Positions 40,701 to 48,868 of a stretch of DNA of 64,000 bases are shown here, one piece after another. A program made the position numbers and the translations under genes. The stretch's first letter is position 1. Each line of letters starts with the position of its first letter. The notes below the pieces were generated by a model. The model was not told the origin of the DNA, did no database searches, and saw only the letters and a program-made list of their open reading frames with translations. Origin of the DNA: Saprospiraceae bacterium. GTDB taxonomy: Bacteria; Bacteroidota; Bacteroidia; Chitinophagales; Saprospiraceae. The DNA lies in assembly GCA_029262995.1 (NCBI GenBank), contig JAJCYH010000027.1:44987-108986 (forward strand). Direction: 5' to 3'.

Positions 40701-43571
40701 TTCTCTCCTGAATTGGATATAAATGTAACAACAGAGTGTCTTGAAGATGGAAGAGTAAAGCTTACACTTACTGATATAACAGATTTTCCGGTTGATTCTT
40801 ACCTATGGTACGATACAAACCAACAATTTTCCACAACAGACTCCATGTTAATGGATACCCTAAATGAGGATGAAGAAAGAGAGTTTTTCGTTGAAGTAAC
40901 TTATGTTAATGGTTGCGTTCAAGAATGGTCATTGTTGTTTAATTCTGGACTTTTCAGACCTACAATTGATTTTGATATCAACGTAGCTTCTTGTGAAGGA
41001 GATACTGCGACTGTAAATATTAATTATAATTCTGGAATAGATGTAATCAATGAAGTGATTATCATTAATGGTGTCACATATGATTCCCTTGGTGTAACTC
41101 TAGAAATCAATCTTGATTCTATATTAACTATTGAATATAGTGTGGATTATGCAAATGGATGCTCAGATTCTTATTTCAGTTCTGATACAGTCCGCAATTA
41201 CTTGCCTGTAGCTTCATTTGCTTCAGCATTAATAGATTGCAGACCAAATGGAATTGTCATATCTATAAATGACGCAACAATTTATAGTGGTGACCATACT
41301 ACGGAATGGATTGTTATAGATGGTGATAGTACTTATGTATTGTCAGATCCAATTGATTCAATTTTTGTGTCGAACCCTAGTATTACCCTAATCCAGAATA
41401 TAAACTATGATAATGGTTGCTCGGATTCTGATACATCTGTTTTAAATCAGTTAGACCTATTGCCAGAACTTGAAGACCCTGTTCTGGATTATACAATAAC
41501 ACCTATTGAGTGTTTTGGTGATTCGGGAATATTTATGTTTGCTGATATAACAGAAGTTCCAGAATGTATGTATATCGTTGATTACCTTTGGGTTGTTAAT
41601 GGTGATAGCTGTATTGGAAACCCTGTTACAAAGACATTACCTCTTGGAGTAAATATTTCATTTTCATATACTGTCAGTTTTAATACAGGATTAATACTTT
41701 CTACATCGTCTGATACGATTGTTGAAAATGATACGATAAATTCTGACGGAATTGTTGATACTTTGGGAATTGAAATAGGAAATAATAATGCAGGATTCTG
41801 TAATGACTCCATAAGTATATTTGTTGTAAATCCAGATTCAACAGTCAATTATGAATGGTCTACAGATAATGAGTTCGATGATATTATTGGAACCGGGATT
41901 AAGCTAGATACTGTACTTGGTTCTATGTTTGAAGGAATGATATATATTCAAAGCATTGATAATTTTGGTCCATGTGTATATGGGATAGATAGTATTCAAA
42001 TAAACTTAGATACTATAAATATATCTTTTGATGATCCTTTTGTGATTTGTCCAGGGGATACGTCCAATTTTGAGATCATCAATAACAACCCAGATCATGA
42101 TATAAGTTATGAATGGAAGGGGGGTAATGGAGAATTAATTTCTGGAGAAGATACTGCCAACCCTATAATTGGTATACCAGATGATGCAACCGACGATTTT
42201 TTCTATATATTATGTGCAAGTAATCAGTTTGGATGTAGTTCAGTGGATACCATTCGTTTCATGGTTGGAGAAAGAGATTCCTTGCAGGAATTTATGTTTT
42301 CAATAGATTCGTGCGGTTCATTAACAGTCATGTTTGATGAAACGCCTAATATGATAGGAGATAATGCATTATGGGATTTTGGAGACGGAGACATAGGATT
42401 TGGCTCTACTCCAACTCATGAGTATGAAGAACCAGGAACTTATACAGTTACATTAATGGATACAAGTATTGTTTGTTCCAGTGAGTCAATAAGCATAGAT
42501 ATAACACTGGGTCTCTTGATGTTAGAGATTATTCCTGATACCATATTTTATGATGCGGACAGCTTAGTTACCGTTTTTGCAGAGACTAATGGAAATCCAG
42601 ACAGTATCCAATGGTGTACTATTGATGGAATTACTGTTGGTACAGGAAATCCGCTGACTGATTTTGATGCAATGATGGACACTGTATTGCTTATCGCAAA
42701 AATTGTGGATCAATTTGGTTGTATGGATAGAGATACAGTTGTTTTAGTGCCTGATGTTGATCCAGAGGAATGTCTAGATTCAGTTGAGATTGATGGTCCT
42801 GAAATTGCAATTGTTTGTGTAGATGAAGAATTTCAGCTATGTGTCACCATGAGTGATGAATGTGAATTGAGTGATTTTGAATTCTTATGGAACCCTGATG
42901 ATTGTATAGTTAGTGGTCAGGGGACTGCCAAAGTTATAGTATCTGCTTCTGAATCTAAAACCATAATGGTTCTTGTAACCCATGTCGAAACTGGATTGGA
43001 TTCGATATATAGTTTTGATATAGAAGTCAGTGATCCAGATCCACAAATTTCCATTCCAGTAATTAATTTGGATGAAAACAATAATCCATTTGTTTGTCTT
43101 GGTCAAAGTATTGAATTAAGTGTAAATCCAGAAGATCCTAACTGCGATTATACTTGGAGTAATGGCGCAACAGGACCGGTGATAGAAATCACGCCTGAAG
43201 TAGATTTTACAATATGGGTAGAATGTGTTGATGAATTTGGCTGTGTTGGAGTGTCCGATTCCCTTACGGTCAGAGTTGTGCCTCCACAATGCGACGAGTC
43301 TGATGTATTTATTCCTAATGCATTTTCACCGAACGGTGACAATATTAACGATGTACTTTTTGTAAGAAGTAAGTTTATCGAATCTATGGAACTTGTGATT
43401 GTCAACAGATGGGGACAAGAGGTGTTCAGATCAACAGATCAAACCATAGGATGGGATGGTACCTATAATGGAGAGAGCCTTGCACCAGATGCGTTTTCGT
43501 TCACATTGAGTGTCATATGTGTTGACGGCCAGAACTATGTCAAGATTGGCAACGTATCTATAATCAAATAA
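37704..43571 (+). CDS. Giant repeat-containing T9SS type B (CHU_C) adhesin
   Basis: This 1955-residue secreted protein has a signal peptide ending LQA, then the ATHIVGGDMTYKC N-terminal domain. Ig/PKD-like modules make up residues of about 310-1850, including a PKD-type WDFGDGD segment near residue 1560. Each module is about 85 residues, with a DNGC or NGC motif near its end. Residues of about 487-1171 are two copies of a four-module block (342 and 343 residues). The last 90 residues are a CHU_C type B sorting domain (IPNAFSPNGDNINDVLFV, IVNRWGQEVFR, WDGTYNG). It is probably exported with help from the PorP/SprF encoded two genes upstream; SprB-like adhesion or gliding is possible but not shown. 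Confidence 0.9.
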   Translation: MNLRIMSRLKNISFQIAAFLMLFSAAGSLQATHIVGGDMTYKCLGNDQYEVTLTIRRDCENGAEDAPFDDPAIIGVFDIFGSLQTHLGDIGRIKIPFMGEDTITNSIVFDCSALGTPVCVHEAVYRDTLFLPFNKIGYRLAYQRCCRNSILVNIEDPLETGATYHVALPITVLTECNSQPVFKSWPDVYLCVNENLSFDHSATDSDGDQLIYKLCTPSQGATSDDPQPFTPSNPPYPTIVWQNPYGVNNMIASNPPLAINSSTGLLTGLPNQVGSYLVGVCVEEYRNGELLSTVRRDFEYNVRVCGDPIDLACTISGNECDGDKLVEFTNESQGADSYRWLFTNTNGDTIFTTSDQMFEFEFPEFGRYTITLEGTRNSDGCTARKIETIVIGNPEVIADFDFTLDSCDSLNLIRLTDASFDPLMSSQPSAWEWMVNGNNAGNTSTITYDAESETELEVTLTVVFNSGCIADTTMVLNVSNLFPEASFDYELLTCTDNGFEIRLESEYMPANLLVVEKIWTITDNGVVSTYTDDPLMIEISGQDTEVSLSIIFDNGCNKVINETISESDLLPILKIAREPIEECPELGDTVELLFYPEILGSVIMSNISEYLWTVNGVTYTTEEIQISLIVGDSLDLSLNITYDNGCLIETSDVQVPDFAPELLLEVQTECLDDGTVKLTITDITGLVVDSYTWYDGTMNYLFDSMFMITLLEDEEKEFFIDVTFANGCMQTGSVVFNSELFRPSIDFDIDVTSCEGDTAMVSIDYQPGLDIENETIIINGVNYDSLGITLTIPLDSVLNIEYSVNYTNGCSDTFSSTDTVRNYLPQIDFDIDLLGCSNDGFEVSLNSELISSDIVVVETLWTINDLGVITTYNDDPLVIIISGMDSEVSLTVFFENGCSQEITKVINDSDFLPQLEIIQESLAECPETGDTVNVTLYPALSGGLSNADITDYLWTINDEIFTTEQVEINVVVGDSLDISLQIIFDNGCTIETTEVIDSNFSPELDINVTTECLEDGRVKLTLTDITDFPVDSYLWYDTNQQFSTTDSMLMDTLNEDEEREFFVEVTYVNGCVQEWSLLFNSGLFRPTIDFDINVASCEGDTATVNINYNSGIDVINEVIIINGVTYDSLGVTLEINLDSILTIEYSVDYANGCSDSYFSSDTVRNYLPVASFASALIDCRPNGIVISINDATIYSGDHTTEWIVIDGDSTYVLSDPIDSIFVSNPSITLIQNINYDNGCSDSDTSVLNQLDLLPELEDPVLDYTITPIECFGDSGIFMFADITEVPECMYIVDYLWVVNGDSCIGNPVTKTLPLGVNISFSYTVSFNTGLILSTSSDTIVENDTINSDGIVDTLGIEIGNNNAGFCNDSISIFVVNPDSTVNYEWSTDNEFDDIIGTGIKLDTVLGSMFEGMIYIQSIDNFGPCVYGIDSIQINLDTINISFDDPFVICPGDTSNFEIINNNPDHDISYEWKGGNGELISGEDTANPIIGIPDDATDDFFYILCASNQFGCSSVDTIRFMVGERDSLQEFMFSIDSCGSLTVMFDETPNMIGDNALWDFGDGDIGFGSTPTHEYEEPGTYTVTLMDTSIVCSSESISIDITLGLLMLEIIPDTIFYDADSLVTVFAETNGNPDSIQWCTIDGITVGTGNPLTDFDAMMDTVLLIAKIVDQFGCMDRDTVVLVPDVDPEECLDSVEIDGPEIAIVCVDEEFQLCVTMSDECELSDFEFLWNPDDCIVSGQGTAKVIVSASESKTIMVLVTHVETGLDSIYSFDIEVSDPDPQISIPVINLDENNNPFVCLGQSIELSVNPEDPNCDYTWSNGATGPVIEITPEVDFTIWVECVDEFGCVGVSDSLTVRVVPPQCDESDVFIPNAFSPNGDNINDVLFVRSKFIESMELVIVNRWGQEVFRSTDQTIGWDGTYNGESLAPDAFSFTLSVICVDGQNYVKIGNVSIIK
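39162..41216 (+). repeat. Tandem duplication inside the giant adhesin gene (about 1.03 kb x 2)
   Basis: Copy 1 runs 39162-40187 (1026 bp) and copy 2 runs 40188-41216 (1029 bp). Aligned starts are FDYELLTCTDNGFEI and FDIDLLGCSNDGFEV; aligned later points are ECPELGDTVELLFYP/ECPETGDTVNVTLYP and FRPSIDFDID/FRPTIDFDIN. A more diverged third block begins at 41217. Confidence 0.85.
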
Positions 43572-43588
43572 TATTTACGCTTAAGAAA

Positions 43589-43906
43589 TTAGCTTTTTGT
43601 TTCCTTTTTTGAAAAGAGAGCATCAGTCATTTCCTTAGAGATTGCTCCTTTTACGACACGTATAAAAGTCTTTTGGTCAACTTGAAGATGAACAATATCA
43701 TTTTCTATTTTAATGATTTTTCCAATTATTCCAGCTCCAGTCACAACTTCATCTCCTTTGCCCATATCGTTGTTAAATGCGTTTTGCGCTTTTTGCTTCT
43801 TTACTTGTGGTCTCAAAAAGAAGAAATACATAATGATAAAAATCGAAGCAAAAAAGATTAGACTTGACATTCCAGAATTCTGTGTTTGTAGTAATATTAG
43901 GTTCAT
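43589..43906 (-). CDS. yajC: Preprotein translocase subunit YajC
   Basis: This 105-residue protein has one membrane helix (SLIFFASIFIIMYFFFLRPQ) with the FLRPQ-x-KK boundary motif, then a cytosolic domain with GDEVVTGAGIIGKI. It joins SecDF and assists Sec export. ATG at 43906 was chosen over an upstream in-frame TTG at 43936. It is convergent with the adhesin gene (17 bp between stops) and divergent from aroK. Confidence 0.93.
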   Translation of the reverse strand: MNLILLQTQNSGMSSLIFFASIFIIMYFFFLRPQVKKQKAQNAFNNDMGKGDEVVTGAGIIGKIIKIENDIVHLQVDQKTFIRVVKGAISKEMTDALFSKKETKS

Positions 43907-44007
43907 TGTGTTATTTGTAAGTGCAAAAATAATCAATTCTTTATTTTAGAGATATATTTATAGATTCACAAATCCACAAAACAAAACATTAACTAAACCG
44001 AATTGGC

Positions 44008-44532
44008 ATGAAACCTATTTACCTACTGGGCTTTATGGGGTCTGGTAAAAGTTTGATCGGTAGTCAGTTGGCTGCTTCATTGGGTTTAAAGCATCTGGAT
44101 AGTGATAAAGAAATCGCTTTAAATGAGAATAAGAGTATAAATGAAATTTTCAGGGATCATGGAGAATTATATTTCCGCAAACTAGAATCTGATTTTATCA
44201 AAGAATATTCTACTGTTCATGATATTGTAATTTCTACAGGAGGAGGATTGCCGTGCGCAAACGATAATATAGCCCTTTTGAAATCTTCCGGTACAACTAT
44301 CTATCTGTTTTGTACCTTAAAGCTTTTGACTAAAAGACTTTGGGAAGGTAGAGATAGTCGGCCGCTTATCACCAATATAGAGACCAAAAGAGAATTAAAA
44401 AGCTTTGTGTTGAAAAAATTAATGCAGAGAGAGGAATATTACTACCAAAGCGATTTTATCGTTGATTCAACCAAGGAAGAAAATATTGTAGTTAAAGACA
44501 TTGCTAGTATCATTTCTAGAATTAAAAAATAG
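44008..44532 (+). CDS. aroK: Shikimate kinase
   Basis: This 174-residue kinase phosphorylates shikimate at the 3-hydroxyl in aromatic amino acid synthesis. It has P-loop GFMGSGKS at 8-15, substrate-binding LDSDKEI at about 32-38, an Arg-containing FRKLE, the GGGLP loop near residue 80, and lid-region RDSRPLI with Arg. The length is typical. No other aro genes are close. Confidence 0.95.
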   Translation: MKPIYLLGFMGSGKSLIGSQLAASLGLKHLDSDKEIALNENKSINEIFRDHGELYFRKLESDFIKEYSTVHDIVISTGGGLPCANDNIALLKSSGTTIYLFCTLKLLTKRLWEGRDSRPLITNIETKRELKSFVLKKLMQREEYYYQSDFIVDSTKEENIVVKDIASIISRIKK

Positions 44533-44635
44533 CTAACGCAATGACAATATATTTTAATAATTATAGCATATCTAAACAATAGTCTCAACATTTCAGTTAT
44601 TTTCAAATAAACTTCAACATTTGATGATTGCTATA

Positions 44636-44671
44636 TTTCATTCGTATGTAATTTTAATTAAAAGAATGAAA
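44636..44671. promoter_or_regulatory. Inverted repeat upstream of the trxB promoter
   Basis: TTTCATTC (44636-44643) and GAATGAAA (44664-44671) are perfect 8-base inverted arms around a 20-base AT-rich spacer, ending 10 bases before the trxB -33 element. It could be an operator or an aroK 3' hairpin; the sequence alone does not say which. Confidence 0.35.
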
Positions 44672-44681
44672 CCTCTATAGC

Positions 44682-44709
44682 TTGAATACGTTAAAGAATT
44701 ATATTTTTG
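44682..44709 (+). promoter_or_regulatory. Bacteroidota promoter of trxB
   Basis: TTG (44682-44684) and TATTTTTG (44702-44709) are 17 bases apart, close to the TTTG/TAnnTTTG consensus. The expected start site lies about 13 bases before the trxB ATG. Confidence 0.6.
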
Positions 44710-44727
44710 TGATTCAAAATTTTAAAG

Positions 44728-45666
44728 ATGTCTGACGATATTAGATTATGTACAATTATAGGTTCTGGACCAGCAGGATATACAGCAGCAATCTATGCAG
44801 CTAGGGCAGGAATGAACCCTTTATTATTTACCGGTAAAGAGCCAGGAGGACAATTAATGATAACCAACGATGTGGAAAATTATCCAGGATACCCCGATGG
44901 CGTTTTGGGTCCTCAGATGATGGCTGACTTTCAAAAGCAAGCAGAAAGATTTGGGACTGAAGTTAAATCTGACATGATTGCTTCTGTAGATTTTTCAGGG
45001 CCTATTCATACTGTCACCACCGAGTCTGGAGAGGTATTCAAAACGCATACAATTGTTATTTCAACAGGAGCAAGTGCTAAGTGGTTGGGTATAGATTCGG
45101 AAAAGAAATTGATGAACAAAGGCGTTTCAGCATGTGCAGTATGCGACGGGTTCTTTTATAAGAATATGGATGTAATAGTAGTAGGTGGTGGAGATACTGC
45201 AGCAGAAGAGGCAACTTATTTGGCAAAGTTATGTCCTAAAGTTCATTTACTGGTAAGAAGAGATGAATTGAGAGCTTCTAAGATCATGCAGAAAAGAGTG
45301 TTGAACACTAAGAATATAACGGTACACTGGAATACTCAGACTGTTGAAATTCTAGGGGAGGAAGAGGTTGTAGGTGCTCGCGTAATAAACCGAGTTACCA
45401 ATGAAGAATCAACAATTGATGCTAAAGGATTCTTTGTAGCGATTGGGCACAAACCTAACACTGATATATTTAAAGATTGGCTAGACATGAACGAGTCTGG
45501 TTATCTGATTACTGGGGCCGATAATACAAGCACTAAAATCAAAGGTGTTTTTGCTAGTGGTGATGCTCAAGATCATATATACAGACAAGCTGTTACTGCA
45601 GCAGGAACCGGTTGTATGGCTGCTTTGGATGCAGAGCGGTATTTAGCTGCCAATGAAATAATTTAA
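44728..45666 (+). CDS. trxB: Thioredoxin-disulfide reductase
   Basis: This 312-residue flavoenzyme passes electrons from NADPH to thioredoxin. It has FAD-binding GSGPAGYTAA at 12-21, redox pair C136-x2-C139 (SACAVCDG), NADPH-binding GGGDTAAEE, and the C-terminal GVFASGDAQD FAD motif. The length is normal. It has its own promoter and lies 27 bp before fbaA, so the two may be co-transcribed. Confidence 0.97.
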   Translation: MSDDIRLCTIIGSGPAGYTAAIYAARAGMNPLLFTGKEPGGQLMITNDVENYPGYPDGVLGPQMMADFQKQAERFGTEVKSDMIASVDFSGPIHTVTTESGEVFKTHTIVISTGASAKWLGIDSEKKLMNKGVSACAVCDGFFYKNMDVIVVGGGDTAAEEATYLAKLCPKVHLLVRRDELRASKIMQKRVLNTKNITVHWNTQTVEILGEEEVVGARVINRVTNEESTIDAKGFFVAIGHKPNTDIFKDWLDMNESGYLITGADNTSTKIKGVFASGDAQDHIYRQAVTAAGTGCMAALDAERYLAANEII

Positions 45667-45693
45667 TATCTTAGATTTATAAAATAGATAGCA

Positions 45694-46764
45694 ATGACAA
45701 AATTCAGAAAAGGAGTTCTATTTGGTGACGAAGTTACAGAACTATTAGACTATGCTAATGAAAACAATTTTGCACTTCCTGCAGTAAATGTGGTAGGAAC
45801 CAATAGTGTCAATGCTTGTTTGGAAACGGCAAGGGATCTTAATTCGCCTATTATCATACAGTTCTCAAATGGTGGAGCTAAATTTTTTGCAGGAGGAGGA
45901 CTCAGTAATACTAATGAACAAGCAGCTATTCTTGGTGGAATATCTGGAGCTCAGCATATTCATACAGTCGCAGAAGCCTATGGCGTTCCTGTTATTTTAC
46001 ATACAGATCATTGTGCTAAAAAATTGCTTCCTTGGATTTCTGGATTGATTGATGCCAGCGAAAGGAATTTTGAAAGATATAAAAGACCATTATATTCTTC
46101 TCATATGCTTGATCTTTCCGAAGAGCCTATTGAAGAAAACCTTGATATAAGTTGTGATTATTTTAAAAGAATGAATAATCTCGGCATTACAATAGAAATA
46201 GAATTAGGTGTAACAGGTGGTGAAGAAGATGGTGTTGATAACTCTGATATTGATAATTCAAAATTATATACACAACCAGAAGAAGTTTTTTATGCTTACC
46301 AGAGGCTTAGTCAGATAAGTGATAGATTTACTATCGCCGCAGCGTTTGGAAATGTACATGGCGTTTATAAGCCGGGTAACGTAGAACTAACACCAGTAAT
46401 TCTGAAGAATTCACAAATATATCTAAAAGACAAATTAGGTCTCAGTTCAGATCAAACCATCAAATTTGTATTTCACGGGGGATCAGGATCTTCCACTGAA
46501 GAAATTAGAGAAGCCATTGGATATGGAGTGGTTAAAATGAACATAGATACAGATCTTCAATGGGCATTCTGGGATGGTGTTCGTGATTACTATGAGTCTA
46601 AACGAGATTATATGCAAGGGCAGATCGGAAACCCAGACGGAGACGATAAGCCTAATAAAAGCACTTATGATCCACGTAAATGGTTAAGACATGCTGAAGG
46701 CAGTTTTAAGACTCGGCTTGTTAAAGCCTTTGAGGATTTGAACTGTGTAAACAGAACCGTTTAA
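45694..46764 (+). CDS. fbaA: Class II fructose-bisphosphate aldolase
   Basis: This 356-residue zinc aldolase cleaves fructose 1,6-bisphosphate to glyceraldehyde-3-phosphate and dihydroxyacetone phosphate. Zinc and active-site motifs are HTDHCAKK near residue 108, EIELGVTGGEEDGVD near 170, FGNVHGVYKPG near 225 and FHGGSGS near 262. The length and GGEEDGVD insert fit the class IIA (E. coli-type) form. Its stop overlaps the convergent dnaG stop. Confidence 0.97.
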   Translation: MTKFRKGVLFGDEVTELLDYANENNFALPAVNVVGTNSVNACLETARDLNSPIIIQFSNGGAKFFAGGGLSNTNEQAAILGGISGAQHIHTVAEAYGVPVILHTDHCAKKLLPWISGLIDASERNFERYKRPLYSSHMLDLSEEPIEENLDISCDYFKRMNNLGITIEIELGVTGGEEDGVDNSDIDNSKLYTQPEEVFYAYQRLSQISDRFTIAAAFGNVHGVYKPGNVELTPVILKNSQIYLKDKLGLSSDQTIKFVFHGGSGSSTEEIREAIGYGVVKMNIDTDLQWAFWDGVRDYYESKRDYMQGQIGNPDGDDKPNKSTYDPRKWLRHAEGSFKTRLVKAFEDLNCVNRTV

Positions 46765-48740
46765 TTTCCAGGAATAACAGTTCCCAATTCATTAGCAATA
46801 GACTTTCTTTGCTCACTTAAAGTCTGGTAGGCCTTAAGGATAAGTTGTGCGTTTTCAGGATTTCCTGACAATTCTGTTGTTTTAGCTTTCAACTCATCTA
46901 TTACCTTAGATACTTTTTTAAGCTTAAAGCGAAGTATTGATTGTAAACTGTCTCTATAGAAATTTTCTTCTGGCATCTTCTGAGTTTGCAAAAAGACATC
47001 TTTGCTTTCCCAATTGGCAAATGCATAGGGTGTACTATTACAATTAATAGCAAATTCTCTTATCTTAAGATTGTCATGATTGATAAAGTAATTGGATATA
47101 GTAGATGTGTCAGCATCTTCAGATTCAATGAATTTGAATCCTTCTTCAATGATGGTTCGATAGATCGTTTCGTCGAAATGATCTATAACTTCTTGAATAT
47201 TGGAATATATAAAGTCAGCCACCTTAATTGTATCACCATCATCTGTTAATACTTCCTTGTCCCCTGCACATACGATAATTCTTGCCAGATCTTGCTCCTG
47301 ATATTGATGTTTATTATTAGAATATTGAACAGCTTTATTTTGAGGAGTACTATCTTCAGGATAAATTTCTGATTGTTCCAAATCATTATCGCTAAGATTG
47401 GACCTCTCCTGCCTTTCCTTGTCTAACCTTTTCTTGCGGATGTCTTCCCTGATTATTTTGTTGGTTTCCTTCACAAGGAGAGACTCCTTTAAATCTAGAG
47501 ATTGGCTGCATTGCCTGATATACAACGATCTTTTAATTGGTTCCCGGACCTTTGCCACACTTTTGATAATATCGTTTATCAATTCAGCTTTCTTGATAGG
47601 ATCATTTCCAGCCTCTTCCATCAAAAGATCCATCTTGAAATATATAAAGTCCTTAGCGTTTTCAGTAATGTAATCCTCAAATGCCTGAGCACCTACCTTT
47701 CTTACAAAAGAATCAGGATCTTCAGCTTCTGGTAAAAGCACCAATCTTACATTCATATCGTTTTCAAGAACAATATCCAGCCCCCTTAGTGCAGCTTTAA
47801 CTCCTGCAGAATCTCCATCATATAAAAAGCTTACGTTTTTTGTATACTTTTTGACAAGCCTTACTTGATCTGAGGTTAAGGAAGTACCTGAGGAAGCAAC
47901 GACATTCTTTACGCCGTTTTGGTGCAAACTAATAACATCAGTATAACCTTCAACGATAAAACAATTGTCCTTCTTTCTAATCTCGTTTTTGGCCAAATGC
48001 ATACCATAAAGCACTTTTCGTTTGTTGTAGATTAGCGTCTCTGGAGAATTTATATATTTTGGTTGCTTTTTGTTGTTGCTAAGCGTTCGGCCAGCGAAGG
48101 CTATTATCTTACCCGAAACGGAGTGAATTGGAAACATAACCCTGCTCCTGAAAAAATCATATCCCTTCTCTGAGCAAAGACCAACATCTTTTAAATATTG
48201 TTCCTTAAACTGCGCTTTTAAGGCTTTATCTGTAAATGCTCTCGGTTCCGTCATTGAATAGCCTAAATCAAATGTTGCCAATGTAGATTCAAGGAAGCCA
48301 CGTTCTTTAAAATAGGAGAGAGCAATAGCCTTGCCTTCCTGTGTATCAAATAGATTTTTCTTAAAGAAATCGGAAGCAAAGTCATTGATTATGAAAAAAC
48401 TTTCTTCTAATTTACGCTGCTCTGTATAAGCATCCTCATCTTCTCTAGTTTCTTCTTCAATACTGATATTGTATTTATTAGCCATTGTCCTAATCGCTTC
48501 TGGGAAGGACATCTGATCATGTTCCATTAAAAACTGAATAGGACCTCCACCTTTACCACAGCCAAAACACTTGTAGATATTCTTAGAGGGAGAAACCGTA
48601 AAAGAAGGTGTTTTTTCATCATGGAAAGGACAAAGCCCAAGCATATTGGCTCCTCTTCTTTTAAGGCTTACATATTCCTCAATTACATCGGTAACCTGGG
48701 CTGTATTTAAAACATCCTGTATGGTTCTTTTTGATATCAA
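46761..48740 (-). CDS. dnaG: DNA primase
   Basis: This 659-residue primase makes RNA primers at the replication fork. It has an N-terminal CHC2 zinc-binding site (C37, H40, C58, C61), a TOPRIM fold with IVEGYTDVI and FLYDGDSAG acidic motifs near residues 265 and 310, and a C-terminal helicase-binding region. It is convergent with fbaA; a TTAA at the junction serves as part of both stop codons. It is divergent from lysA over 128 bp. Confidence 0.97.
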   Translation of the reverse strand: MISKRTIQDVLNTAQVTDVIEEYVSLKRRGANMLGLCPFHDEKTPSFTVSPSKNIYKCFGCGKGGGPIQFLMEHDQMSFPEAIRTMANKYNISIEEETREDEDAYTEQRKLEESFFIINDFASDFFKKNLFDTQEGKAIALSYFKERGFLESTLATFDLGYSMTEPRAFTDKALKAQFKEQYLKDVGLCSEKGYDFFRSRVMFPIHSVSGKIIAFAGRTLSNNKKQPKYINSPETLIYNKRKVLYGMHLAKNEIRKKDNCFIVEGYTDVISLHQNGVKNVVASSGTSLTSDQVRLVKKYTKNVSFLYDGDSAGVKAALRGLDIVLENDMNVRLVLLPEAEDPDSFVRKVGAQAFEDYITENAKDFIYFKMDLLMEEAGNDPIKKAELINDIIKSVAKVREPIKRSLYIRQCSQSLDLKESLLVKETNKIIREDIRKKRLDKERQERSNLSDNDLEQSEIYPEDSTPQNKAVQYSNNKHQYQEQDLARIIVCAGDKEVLTDDGDTIKVADFIYSNIQEVIDHFDETIYRTIIEEGFKFIESEDADTSTISNYFINHDNLKIREFAINCNSTPYAFANWESKDVFLQTQKMPEENFYRDSLQSILRFKLKKVSKVIDELKAKTTELSGNPENAQLILKAYQTLSEQRKSIANELGTVIPGN

Positions 48741-48842
48741 TATTCGGAAATTTATCGCTTGTTAAATACTCATGCAAGATGGCTATTTAATTTGTGAAAA
48801 TATTTAGCATTTATAGTATAAGCTTAATTGCATAAATCGAAG

Positions 48843-48850
48843 TATTTTTG
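48843..48850 (+). promoter_or_regulatory. Probable -7 element of the lysA promoter
   Basis: TATTTTTG matches TAnnTTTG and lies 19 bases before the lysA ATG. A well-spaced -33 element was not found. Confidence 0.4.
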
Positions 48851-48868
48851 TGCGCTTAATTACTTTTT

